From the NCBI GenBank assembly GCA_963974475.1, contig CAXBCR010000010.1, forward strand, positions 1 through 64,000: DNA of 64,000 nt, in the 5' to 3' direction. The position numbers and the translations under genes were made by a program. Of the stretch, positions 33,607 to 42,796 are shown piece by piece (within the stretch, counting starts at the first letter, position 1; every line of letters starts with the position of its first letter). The stretch comes from CAJXZP01 sp963974475. Its GTDB lineage: Bacteria > Bacteroidota > Bacteroidia > Flavobacteriales_G > Salibacteraceae. The notes beneath the pieces are model-generated. The model was not told the DNA's origin. It made no database searches and worked only from the letters and a program-made list of their open reading frames with translations.

Positions 33607-35478
33607 ATGATAGACAAAGCCATATCCATACTTCAAAAACATTGGAAGTACCCTGATTTCAGGCCGGACCAAAAGAAAGTGGTGGAAAGCATTCTGTTAA
33701 AAAAAGACACCTTGGCACTGCTTCCTACCGGAGGTGGTAAATCTATCTGTTACCAAGTCCCCGGGTTGGTATTGGAAGGAACTGTAATTGTGATTTCTCC
33801 TCTTATTGCTTTGATGAACGACCAAGTTGAAGGACTTAAATCGCGAAACATTTCGGCCATTGCCATCACTTCCAGTATGAATTTCAGAGAAGTGGATATC
33901 GCTTTAGAAAATGCGGTTTACAACAAGTATAAATTTTTGTATGTATCGCCAGAGCGCGTGAAAAGTGAGCTTTTTCAACAACGCCTACGCGATATGAACG
34001 TGTCGTTTTTTGCGGTAGATGAAGCGCATTGTATTTCCCAATGGGGATTTGACTTTAGACCTAGCTATTTAAAACTAAACGAACTTAGAGAAATAAAGCC
34101 CGGCACGCCTATTTTAGCGCTAACCGCAAGTGCTCCGCCACGTGTGGTAGATGACATTATTACCCATTTAGGACTTATAAACGCCAACTGTATTACCGGT
34201 AAATTTTTACGACCTAATTTGTCCTATTTCTTTATTAATACCGATAATAAATCGAATCAGATTTTACGGATTCTGAAAAAGAAAATGGGTTCCGGTATTG
34301 TGTATACCTACACGCGTAAAGATGCGCGTGAATTTGCACAATGGCTACAATCGGAAGGAATTAGTGCCGATTTTTACCATGGAGGCATGAGCTATCAGGC
34401 CCGTGAAAAAGCCCGTTTAGGGTGGATGAATAATGAGAGTGAAATCATGTGCGCCACCAACGCATTTGGGATGGGCATTGACAAACCCGATGTAAAAGTG
34501 GTGATTCACCAAGGACTTCCGCTGTCTATCGAGGCTTACTACCAAGAAGCAGGTCGTGCAGGTAGAGATGGGCAAAAAGCTTGGGCGATTTTACTCCATA
34601 ATAAAAACGATATCAATGAATTAAAGGTACGATTAGACCTTTCATTTCCGGAATTAAAAACCATTAAGCACATTTATAAAGTACTTACCAATTTCTATGT
34701 GCTTTCACCCGGAACAGGTGGTGGGAAATCGTATCCATTTCAAATTTCAGAAATCTGTAAACGGTATAACCTTAAACCCATTACCGTTTTTAGTAGCATC
34801 AAGTTTCTAGAAAAAGAAGGGTATATATCCCTTTCTGATTCCGCTCGAACTCCTTCGAGAATGTTTATCACTACCTCGCAAAAAAGCTTGTATAACTATA
34901 GTCTAAAAGATAAAACAATAGGACAGTCCATTGAAGTGCTTTTACGCTCGTATACCGGGTTATTTGATGATTTCCAGACCATTAATGAAACTATCTTAGC
35001 CCAGCGTATTCAAACCGACCGCAAAACAATTGTGGCCCATTTTCATAAACTACATAAAATGGAAATGCTAATTTATAGGGAACAAACGGAAACCCCTTGG
35101 CTCACCTTTACCGAAGATGTAGCCTTGGAAAGTAATTTACATATTAGCCCAAGTAATTACCACAATCTTAAAGTTATAGCTAATGAAAGACTAGAGAAGT
35201 TTTTGGAATTAATTGCCACTAAAAACCAATGTAGAAACACGCTCCTACTCGACTATTTTGGAGTGAAATTAACAGAAGACTGTGGAATTTGCGATATATG
35301 TATTGCCAAAAAGAAAGCGGAATTTTCTAAAGAAAAGTATGCTAAGATTCGAGAAAAAATAAAATCACTACATTCCCAAAATATGGACTATCAGCAAATA
35401 GCAGAATCTTTTTCAGCTAGCGTGAAGGAAGAAGCGATAGCGCTGCTTAAATTTTTGAGAGACGAAGGAGAGGTTTAG
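33607..35478 (+). CDS. recQ: RecQ family ATP-dependent DNA helicase
   Basis: 623 aa from the ATG at 33607. Motif I LLPTGGGKSICYQVP near residue 38, DEAHCISQWGFDFRPSY near 139, and motif VI YYQEAGRAGRDGQ near 318. The RecQ zinc site is late: CRNTLLLDYFGVKLTEDCGICDIC near 540-563. A short helical tail follows (QQIAESFSASVKEEAIALLKFL); no HRDC domain is visible, so this is a short RecQ form. Unwinds recombination and repair intermediates. It converges on the M43 peptidase gene. Confidence 0.93.
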   Translation: MIDKAISILQKHWKYPDFRPDQKKVVESILLKKDTLALLPTGGGKSICYQVPGLVLEGTVIVISPLIALMNDQVEGLKSRNISAIAITSSMNFREVDIALENAVYNKYKFLYVSPERVKSELFQQRLRDMNVSFFAVDEAHCISQWGFDFRPSYLKLNELREIKPGTPILALTASAPPRVVDDIITHLGLINANCITGKFLRPNLSYFFINTDNKSNQILRILKKKMGSGIVYTYTRKDAREFAQWLQSEGISADFYHGGMSYQAREKARLGWMNNESEIMCATNAFGMGIDKPDVKVVIHQGLPLSIEAYYQEAGRAGRDGQKAWAILLHNKNDINELKVRLDLSFPELKTIKHIYKVLTNFYVLSPGTGGGKSYPFQISEICKRYNLKPITVFSSIKFLEKEGYISLSDSARTPSRMFITTSQKSLYNYSLKDKTIGQSIEVLLRSYTGLFDDFQTINETILAQRIQTDRKTIVAHFHKLHKMEMLIYREQTETPWLTFTEDVALESNLHISPSNYHNLKVIANERLEKFLELIATKNQCRNTLLLDYFGVKLTEDCGICDICIAKKKAEFSKEKYAKIREKIKSLHSQNMDYQQIAESFSASVKEEAIALLKFLRDEGEV

Positions 35479-35491
35479 AGTTCTCCTGCCC

Positions 35492-36907
35492 CTACTGTTT
35501 CACCACTTTAAATATTGCGGTATTGTTTTCTGAAATTACTCGAACAAAATAAATTCCAACAGGTCCTTCCATTTCCAATGCTATCGAAGTGGTATTCGCG
35601 TATTTTTTTTGGCTCACCAATCTACCTTGCATATCTAATACATTTACTACAACGGATGGATAAGATTGACTTAATTGCAAGTTCAATCCACCATGTGTAG
35701 GATTTGGATATAATTTGATTTCATTTTGAAACCCGTTTTCGGCTACGCTATTAACTACCAAATCCAACCGTTGGTTATCCAATACGGCACGCATTATATT
35801 TACTTGACCGATGGTAAATGCATTTTGACAACTAGCGCTCGAATAATCCATATAATTCTCAATCATATTGGGTAAATCCAATCCATTAATAGTGTCCACA
35901 CAACTATTTAAAGTAGGGTTACAATTGTACTGACTTGCTGCATTTGCCCGCGGAGTATCATGAATAAAATCATCAAAAGTACAATCACCATCTCCCCAAA
36001 TATGGCGAAGTCCCAAATAATGCCCCGCTTCATGCACCAACATTTTTCCGGTATTTGACAAACCATTATACACGGCATACGGCCCCATAAATTGGTTTGG
36101 ATTATTGGAGCCAATATTTACAAAATGCATCAAAGTTCCATCGGTATAAGACGGTAAAGTTTGGACCAATGAATCTGGCCAACTCGCGTGATTGCTTGGT
36201 GGTGTGGATAAACCAAAAAACACCAACTCTTCAAAATTATTTACTTGCGGTTCTAAAATCCGTAAATCACCAATCCAAATATTCATGTATTCCTTCAGGT
36301 TCCAAGCAGATTTTCCGCCTAAACTATCCTGAGAGATACGGAATAAATTGTACATCAAACTATCAGTCACCCATTTTTGAATTAACGCAGTTTGATTACT
36401 AGCATAGGGCAAAACTCCGCCAAAATGTGTAATGGCAGTAGGTGTTCTAGTAATTCCTGTGGACGGATTTCCATCTGGGTCTTTGGTAGCTAAATAAAAC
36501 TCAATATTTGCCGCACCTACCAAACTATCAAAATCTGGCCGAAGATTACTAGTATCTGAAATAGTTCGATTAAAATTGGCATTCAGCACCGCTATTTGGT
36601 CTAGCAATACCGAATCAGGTAAATTTGCCTCAGGCTTGTTATACACCACATGAAATACCACTGGAACTCGCAACACATCGTGCGAACGAAGGTTGGATTT
36701 ATGTTCCACTACACTTTTTAGGTTTTCCATGTATTGATTTGAAAGACGCATATATCCGTGGGATTTTGCATCCATATCCTCCATAAAATCAAAACTTCCA
36801 CAACCCACATTTGGATTTCCGTTTAATGACTGGTTAATTAAACCTTGAGCGTGTACCTGCCCAAATAATGTGAGTAGTAAAATGGTTACTGCGTGTGTAA
36901 GTTTCAT
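35492..36907 (-). CDS. Secreted M43 (pappalysin-type) metalloprotease with T9SS tail
   Basis: 471 aa from the ATG at 36907, which begins a clean signal peptide (KLTHAVTILLLTLFGQVHAQ); an upstream alternative start is rejected. The zinc site MLVHEAGHYLGLRHIWGD near residue 300 is the HExxHxxGxxH pattern of family M43, with the Met-turn region MIENYMDYSSASCQNAFT near 355. Residues about 395-471 form a T9SS sorting domain (IKLYPNPTHGGLNL, MQGRLVSQKK, VGIYFVRVI). It is therefore exported and probably surface attached or released. Confidence 0.93.
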   Translation of the reverse strand: MKLTHAVTILLLTLFGQVHAQGLINQSLNGNPNVGCGSFDFMEDMDAKSHGYMRLSNQYMENLKSVVEHKSNLRSHDVLRVPVVFHVVYNKPEANLPDSVLLDQIAVLNANFNRTISDTSNLRPDFDSLVGAANIEFYLATKDPDGNPSTGITRTPTAITHFGGVLPYASNQTALIQKWVTDSLMYNLFRISQDSLGGKSAWNLKEYMNIWIGDLRILEPQVNNFEELVFFGLSTPPSNHASWPDSLVQTLPSYTDGTLMHFVNIGSNNPNQFMGPYAVYNGLSNTGKMLVHEAGHYLGLRHIWGDGDCTFDDFIHDTPRANAASQYNCNPTLNSCVDTINGLDLPNMIENYMDYSSASCQNAFTIGQVNIMRAVLDNQRLDLVVNSVAENGFQNEIKLYPNPTHGGLNLQLSQSYPSVVVNVLDMQGRLVSQKKYANTTSIALEMEGPVGIYFVRVISENNTAIFKVVKQ

Positions 36908-37014
36908 AATTGTTGTTTTAGAATGCAATAAGGATATTTTTAAAGAAACAAATTTAATCAAACCATTCACTTATGACTTTGGAAAAAGGATTAGAAAAGC
37001 GTAAAATTAAAAGC

Positions 37015-37051
37015 AAAAAAAAAATCCAAATAACTAACCGATATTTGGATT
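37015..37051 (-). terminator. Terminator after lemA
   Basis: AATCCAAATA (37023-37032) and TATTTGGATT (37042-37051) form a 10-bp stem. Read on the minus strand it is followed by a T-run. Confidence 0.75.
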
Positions 37052-37073
37052 CTTAAATGAGATTATTTTTATA

Positions 37074-37652
37074 CTAAAACTCTACAGTTGGCGCTACGTC
37101 TGAACCTGCTTTCGCTTCAAAATACGGTTTGGGTTCGAAATCAAACATTCCTGCAATTAGATTTTTAGGAAATTTTTTGATGTACATATTGTAATCGCTT
37201 ACCACATCATTATAATTTTTTCGTGCTACAGAAATACGGTTTTCTGTACCTTCCAATTGTGCTTGCAAAGCCAAAAAGTTTTGGTTTGCTTTTAAATCGG
37301 GGTACTTTTCAACCACCACCATTAATTTTGATAAAGCTCCTGCCAAACCCGACTGTGCGGCATCAAAATTTTTGATATCTGCTGTGGTCATATTGGTTGG
37401 GTCAATAGTTACTGCTGTTGCTTTGGCTCTTGCTTCCACTACTGCGGTCAACGTTGATTTTTCATGTTCGGCATATCCTTTTACGGTATTTACCAAATTT
37501 GGAATTAAGTCGGCTCTACGTTGGTATTGCGTTTCTACGTTTGCCCACGTTTTCACCACCGTTTCTTGTTTCTCTACCATTGAATTGTAGCCACAAGAAC
37601 TTAAAGAGCTACCAATTATAGCTAGAATAAATAGTTGAAAAAGTCTTTTCAT
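37074..37652 (-). CDS. lemA: LemA family lipoprotein
   Basis: 192 aa. N-terminal lipobox SSLSSCGYNSM near residue 20. The LemA core follows: VKTWANVETQYQRRADLIPNLVNTVKGYAEHE, shown here in blocks, with ALQAQLEGTENRISVARKNYND near 130, then FPKNLIAGMFDFEPKPYFEA. The long paired helices are visible as heptad-like hydrophobics. Function is unknown; it is often membrane anchored. Downstream of htpG but separated by a terminator. Confidence 0.95.
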   Translation of the reverse strand: MKRLFQLFILAIIGSSLSSCGYNSMVEKQETVVKTWANVETQYQRRADLIPNLVNTVKGYAEHEKSTLTAVVEARAKATAVTIDPTNMTTADIKNFDAAQSGLAGALSKLMVVVEKYPDLKANQNFLALQAQLEGTENRISVARKNYNDVVSDYNMYIKKFPKNLIAGMFDFEPKPYFEAKAGSDVAPTVEF

Positions 37653-37690
37653 GTCTGTTGTTTTTGTTCGTTAAAATGTGCGATAAAATT

Positions 37691-37729
37691 AGGCAAAAAA
37701 AAAGAGGCTTTCGTTAAGAAAGCCTCTTT
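37691..37729 (-). terminator. Terminator after htpG
   Basis: AAAGAGGCTTTC (37701-37712) and GAAAGCCTCTTT (37718-37729) form a perfect 12-bp stem with a 5-base loop; the minus-strand read ends in T. Confidence 0.9.
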
Positions 37730-37739
37730 CTTGACTTTA

Positions 37740-39635
37740 TTAATCAATTAGCGCTACACTTCTTTTTAAGAATGCGCTTAGTTTTTCACCTTTCAATAAA
37801 TTTTGTGAAAGCAATGCTAAATCGATGGCTTGTTGTGCCAAGTTTGATTTTTTAGCCGAATCTGCTTCTAGCAAAATTTTGCTGGTCAATGGATGGTTTG
37901 CGTTTACCACTAAATTGTACATATCCGGAAAATTACCCATTCCCATCATGCCGCCACCGCCCATGGCTTGTTGGTCTTTCATACGTCTCATAAACTCTGG
38001 CTTGGTAATAATTACCGGAGCATCATTTTCAGTCATCGCTTCAAACTGAACGGTATATGATTGTTTGTCAACCAACGCTTCCATTACTTCTTTCAATTCT
38101 TTTTCTTGATCTTCCGAAAGGTTAGATGCTACTTCTTCATCTTTCTTAATCAATTTGTCAATCGTATCAGAATCCACACGTACAAATGATGCGTTTTCTA
38201 ATTTAGACTCTAAAAACTGAACGTAATGCGGTGTTAAAGGTGTATCAAATACTAAAACATCATAACCTTTGTTTTTTGCACTTTCTACAAATACGTGTTG
38301 ATTCTCTACGTTATCAGAATACAAGTACACCAATCTTTTGTCCTTATCGGTTTGGTTTTCTTTGATTTTTTCTTCGTACTCTCCTAAAGTAGCAAATGTT
38401 CCATCGGTGCTTTTTAACAATAATGATTTTTTAATTCTATCAAAGAATTTTTCATCTGTTAAAGCTCCATATTCCATGAATACTTTGATATCGTCCCATT
38501 TATTTTCAAAATCTGGACGGTCTTTCTTAAACATAGAAGCCAATTTGTCGGCTACCTTTTTAGAAATGTGCGAAGAAATTTGTTTTACTTGTTTGTCCTC
38601 TTGTAAATAAGAACGAGAAACATTCAACGGAATATCTGGTGAATCAATCACCCCATGAAGAATAGTCAAAAACTCAGGAACAATGTTTTCTACGTTATCG
38701 GTAATAAACACTTGATTAGAGTATAAACTAATCTTATTTTTCTGTACCTGAATATTGTTACTCAATTTAGGGAAATATAAAATACCCGTTAAATTGAATG
38801 GATAATCCACGTTTAAGTGAATATGGAATAAAGGCTCTTCAAAAGTAGCTGGATATAGCTCTTTATAAAATTTTTGATAATCCTCGTCCTTTAAATTGGC
38901 TGGTTTTTCAGCCCAAGCTGGATTTGGGTTATTGATGATATTATCAACCTGACGTGTAATTTGTTTTACTTTATCATTCTCGTCTTTCTCTCCACTTGGG
39001 TCGTCATACGATTCTGATTTTGTACCAAATTTGATAGCTACAGGTAAAAATTTACAATACTTTTCTAAAATACCGCCAATTCTATTTTCTTCTAAAAATT
39101 CTAATGAATCATCATCCAAATGAAGTACGATATCTGTACCTCTATTCTCTTTGGTGATTTTTTTCATGTTATATTCAGGGTCTCCATTACAAGTCCATTG
39201 AACCGCATCTTCATCCTTAAAAGATTTGGTATTTACTTCCACTTCTTTCGAAACCATAAAAGCCGAATAAAAACCTAAACCAAAGTGACCAATGATTCCT
39301 GCGTCTTTTCCTTCTTTTTCGTATTTTTCTAAAAATTCTTCCGCACCAGAAAAAGCCATTTGGTTCAAATACCTTTTGGTTTCTTCTTCGGTCATTCCGA
39401 TACCATTATCAGAAATGGTTAATGTTTTAGCGTCCGCATCAATTTTTACTTCCACCATTAAATCATCCACATCACCTTTAAATTCACCGGCTTGTTTCAA
39501 TGCTTTTAATTTTAGGGATGCGTCAATTGCGTTGGATACTAACTCACGTAAAAAAATTTCGTGATCAGAATACAAGAATTTTTTAATTACTGGGAATATA
39601 TTTCCCGACTCTACTTTTATTTTTCCTTTTGCCAT
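37740..39635 (-). CDS. htpG: Molecular chaperone HtpG (Hsp90)
   Basis: 631 aa, full length. GHKL ATP-binding motifs: IFLRELVSNAIDASLKLK near residue 28, ISDNGIGMTEEE near 75, GIIGHFGLGFYSAFMV near 115. The middle domain shows FPKLSNNIQVQKNKISLYSNQVFI and PLNVSRSYLQEDKQVK. A methionine- and glycine-rich loop, MGGGGMMGMGNF, lies near residue 565. ATP-driven folding chaperone in the cytoplasm. Confidence 0.97.
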   Translation of the reverse strand: MAKGKIKVESGNIFPVIKKFLYSDHEIFLRELVSNAIDASLKLKALKQAGEFKGDVDDLMVEVKIDADAKTLTISDNGIGMTEEETKRYLNQMAFSGAEEFLEKYEKEGKDAGIIGHFGLGFYSAFMVSKEVEVNTKSFKDEDAVQWTCNGDPEYNMKKITKENRGTDIVLHLDDDSLEFLEENRIGGILEKYCKFLPVAIKFGTKSESYDDPSGEKDENDKVKQITRQVDNIINNPNPAWAEKPANLKDEDYQKFYKELYPATFEEPLFHIHLNVDYPFNLTGILYFPKLSNNIQVQKNKISLYSNQVFITDNVENIVPEFLTILHGVIDSPDIPLNVSRSYLQEDKQVKQISSHISKKVADKLASMFKKDRPDFENKWDDIKVFMEYGALTDEKFFDRIKKSLLLKSTDGTFATLGEYEEKIKENQTDKDKRLVYLYSDNVENQHVFVESAKNKGYDVLVFDTPLTPHYVQFLESKLENASFVRVDSDTIDKLIKKDEEVASNLSEDQEKELKEVMEALVDKQSYTVQFEAMTENDAPVIITKPEFMRRMKDQQAMGGGGMMGMGNFPDMYNLVVNANHPLTSKILLEADSAKKSNLAQQAIDLALLSQNLLKGEKLSAFLKRSVALID

Positions 39636-39919
39636 TTTTCTAAATTTTGAGAACTGCTCTTTTCAATTGATGTACCAAACCTGCTTGTCTGACAGGCTGT
39701 CGCTAATCCTTGCTATTATTAATTTCTGGTGTAATTAATTGTCATTTTATCGGCAAAACTGACACTTAAAAAATCTCACTTACCTATTAATAAATTCATA
39801 AACGCAAGGGAGCTAAATAGGGCATTTTACCCATTTCAATACTTTCGAAATTCCGCTACTATTGAAAAACAGTTTTGTTATCAATTTATAAATCAGAGGA
39901 AACTCATAAAAAAACGCGT

Positions 39920-40363
39920 ATGAAACATGTTTTTACCTTCGCACTATTAATCATAGCCTCTTTAGGCGTAACCGCTCAAAAGGGATATTGTTTTTCGGCT
40001 TCTACTAGAGGTAGTTTTGAAAATACCAAAGCCGCTAAATTTGATAAAATTAAAACCAACACCGAACAAACAAATATTTACACCTTCTCTTTTAACGACA
40101 GTATGTTGGTACATCATATTGTAAAAGAATCCGGCACCATTTGCCAGTTTTACCGCATTGAATCGGTAGAAAAAATCAACTCTTATTCATTCTTTATTAC
40201 CGTGATAAGTGGCGCAAGTGGCTCAGAATATTACTATTACCTATCCGATTTAGAATCTGATTTTCAGTTTTACCAAATCGATGCGACTACCGATAATGAT
40301 AAAATGACGGGAACAAAATTTGGCACTTTTGGTAACATAGATTTGATACCTTACAACCAATAA
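39920..40363 (+). CDS. Hypothetical secreted protein, 147 aa
   Basis: The ATG at 39920 opens a signal peptide (KHVFTFALLIIASLGVTAQ); an upstream TTG at 39875 is less likely. The mature part has several beta-strand-like segments (NIYTFSFNDSMLVHHIV, YYYYLSDLESDFQFYQI) and no recognised domain. Preceded by a 284-bp spacer after htpG in which nothing else was recognised. Confidence 0.6.
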   Translation: MKHVFTFALLIIASLGVTAQKGYCFSASTRGSFENTKAAKFDKIKTNTEQTNIYTFSFNDSMLVHHIVKESGTICQFYRIESVEKINSYSFFITVISGASGSEYYYYLSDLESDFQFYQIDATTDNDKMTGTKFGTFGNIDLIPYNQ

Positions 40364-40550
40364 GTGCTAAATGGTTAATATGATTAATTAAAATGTAGGT
40401 AGAGTTATTTAAAATTCATTTCAAATAAGTGGATAGTTTTAATAAATAGTTTTTTCTACTATTTATGCTGATCATTCCATATTATTTTGGGCTTTCATCA
40501 AAACACTTTTTGCATTATATTTGGTAGGTCATTTTAATACCCGATATAAT

Positions 40551-42686
40551 ATGAAAAAACCAGTCTTATCTATCGCAGCCATCATTTTGGCCACACTTTC
40601 CTTTGGTCAATTAGCGCCTAGCCATTCCGTACCTCAAATTTGGCAATCGCCCAATCAAGCTAACGAGTTGAGTACATCTCCACCGGCTACTTATTCTTAC
40701 CGTAATTCAGGAAGAGGAACCACTGCCTTTGGAGTCATTCATTTTAGTGAAACCTTCGGAATGGGCTTTGCCGGAGACGGCACTAATGGCGCTTGGACCA
40801 CAAATGGAACGGTAAGCGGAGTGCCCAATGCCAATGCCATTTGGGAATATAGAGGAACTACAACTACTCCCGATGTTGGAACCGGTTCGCGCGGCCAATG
40901 GGCTGGTACAGATGGTACTGCCGGTGGAGCGCCTATTGCCTCTCCCACTTCCTCCAACGGATTTATGATTTTTGATTCTGATTACCTAGACTCTAAAGGA
41001 ACTGCAGCTGGAAGTGGAGATGCACCTACTCCACACAAAGGCTGGTTGATTTCGCCTTCATTTAGTACCATTGGTTCGTCAAATGTAGTATTGAACTTCA
41101 CCACCTATTTTAGAAGGTTTCAAGGGGAATGTTTTGTGCTATTGTCGATTGATAATGGATTAACATGGGGTGATACCGTTACGGTTTTTGATGTTAATTG
41201 GACCATAAATGATGCGAGCACATTAGATGTCGTAATTAACGAACGTGTACCCTTTATTGAAAACCAAGCAAGTGTAAAAATTGCGTTTTTCTTTGATGGC
41301 GAAACCGCTTCAAGCGCTAACGGTAGCGGGTATTATTTTGCTATGATTGATGATATTGTAGTTTCTGATTTAGCTGATAACGATTTAGCGATCTATGAAG
41401 CATTTTACCAAACGGTGCACGATACAGGTGTTCCAAGGTATTATTCTCGAATACCTCATTTTTTTGCTACGTCAGACACTATTCAATTTAGCGGAAAGGT
41501 GCAGAATAACGGAGGTGTAACGCAACAAAACACGCAGTTAATCAACCATATTAGCACGCCCACAGGCGATAGCACAATAATGTCAAACCCTGTGAATTTA
41601 GCACCTGGAGCATCCGATTCCTTAGTTATTCCTACTACTATGGTGTTAGACCAAGGAAAGGGTATCTACTCTTGGACTTTCTCGGTCGCTTCCGATTCTG
41701 TAGAAGACTTACCATTCGACAATGTATTGGATACTGTTTTCGTAGACGTCTCAGATTCTACCTATTCCAGAGATTTTAATGCCTCTGGAAATTTTTGGTT
41801 TGGTTCCGGCAACACCTATGAAATTGGAGTGATTTATGACATCTTTGATTCGGCTAAAGTCACGTCTATTTCTGTTGCAGTGGGTCCAGGTTCTACTCCT
41901 GGAGAAATAATTAGCATTTACCTGTATGCCAGTTCTGATTTAACGACTCCTTTAGCTGCTAGGGAGTTCCTAGTCATAGATTCCGGTTCTGTAGGTGATT
42001 TATTTACGTATGCTGTACCGGAAGTGGTTCTGCCTCCTGGCTCCTACACCGTTACCTATAAAACCTACTCCGATGATGTCTACTACCAAGCTTCCGATTT
42101 TATAGCACCTCCAAGAATGGCCATCGCAAAAGCCTCAAACGGTACGGGTTGGATAAGCATTCCTTCTGTTCCTCCAATTCAATTGAATTTATCGGATAGT
42201 TTATTTATTTGTAATTTAGAGGTTAATGTTAGCAGATGCAACCCCATTGACGGTTGGTTTATAGCCGAGGTAAAAAATGGAGTGGCTCCATTCACCTATA
42301 TATGGAATAATGGAGATACTGGTCAATACGCTGTTACATTGGATGGAATTTATTATTCTGTTACTGTAACCGATGATAGCAACTGTATCGCAACGAATTG
42401 GGATATGTTTGAAAGCATCAATGAAAATAAAATTTTCGGAAATATTTCCGTAAATCCAAACCCAAACAACGGCAACTTTCAATTAAGCTTAGAAGAGGTG
42501 CAAGGAGGACTTTACACCGTTTCCATAATCAACAGCATTGGGCAATCGATGTATAAAAAACCCATATCCGTAAATGGAAACTACACTAGTAATATTGCGT
42601 TAGAAAATCTAGATTCTGGCTATTACCTCTTGGAATTAAAAAACGAAAAGGGTGAAAAAACCGTAGTGAAATTTATTGTGAATTAA
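40551..42686 (+). CDS. T9SS-secreted protein with choice-of-anchor-J-like domain, paralogue 1
   Basis: 711 aa from the ATG at 40551; the in-frame upstream codon is TTG here. Signal peptide ends LATLSFG. Residues about 60-275 resemble a lectin-like choice-of-anchor J domain (WEYRGTTTTPD, GFMIFDSDYLDS, PHKGWLISPSFSTIG, FFAMIDDIVVSDL-like). The middle is Ig-like (SDTIQFSGKVQNNGG). Residues about 575-625 are a SprB-like repeat (APFTYIWNNGDTGQYAVTL, YYSVTVTDDSNC). The T9SS tail starts ISVNPNPNNGNFQLS near 632. Tandem copy of the next gene; much of the two DNAs is almost identical. Confidence 0.85.
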   Translation: MKKPVLSIAAIILATLSFGQLAPSHSVPQIWQSPNQANELSTSPPATYSYRNSGRGTTAFGVIHFSETFGMGFAGDGTNGAWTTNGTVSGVPNANAIWEYRGTTTTPDVGTGSRGQWAGTDGTAGGAPIASPTSSNGFMIFDSDYLDSKGTAAGSGDAPTPHKGWLISPSFSTIGSSNVVLNFTTYFRRFQGECFVLLSIDNGLTWGDTVTVFDVNWTINDASTLDVVINERVPFIENQASVKIAFFFDGETASSANGSGYYFAMIDDIVVSDLADNDLAIYEAFYQTVHDTGVPRYYSRIPHFFATSDTIQFSGKVQNNGGVTQQNTQLINHISTPTGDSTIMSNPVNLAPGASDSLVIPTTMVLDQGKGIYSWTFSVASDSVEDLPFDNVLDTVFVDVSDSTYSRDFNASGNFWFGSGNTYEIGVIYDIFDSAKVTSISVAVGPGSTPGEIISIYLYASSDLTTPLAAREFLVIDSGSVGDLFTYAVPEVVLPPGSYTVTYKTYSDDVYYQASDFIAPPRMAIAKASNGTGWISIPSVPPIQLNLSDSLFICNLEVNVSRCNPIDGWFIAEVKNGVAPFTYIWNNGDTGQYAVTLDGIYYSVTVTDDSNCIATNWDMFESINENKIFGNISVNPNPNNGNFQLSLEEVQGGLYTVSIINSIGQSMYKKPISVNGNYTSNIALENLDSGYYLLELKNEKGEKTVVKFIVN

Positions 42687-42796
42687 GCTACATAGTAGCT
42701 TTAGTCAGCTCTTTTCAAATAATTTGTAATTCAATTTCAAAACAATGAGAATCGTATACTTTATTTATGGTAGGTCATTTTAAATCCGAATATCGC

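Noticed and set aside
39670..39710. CCTGCTTGTCTGACAGG near htpG as a copy of the hsdM insertion ends.
   Set aside because: It shares only a short CCTGC core and lacks the CCTGCCTGC repeat, so similarity is probably chance.
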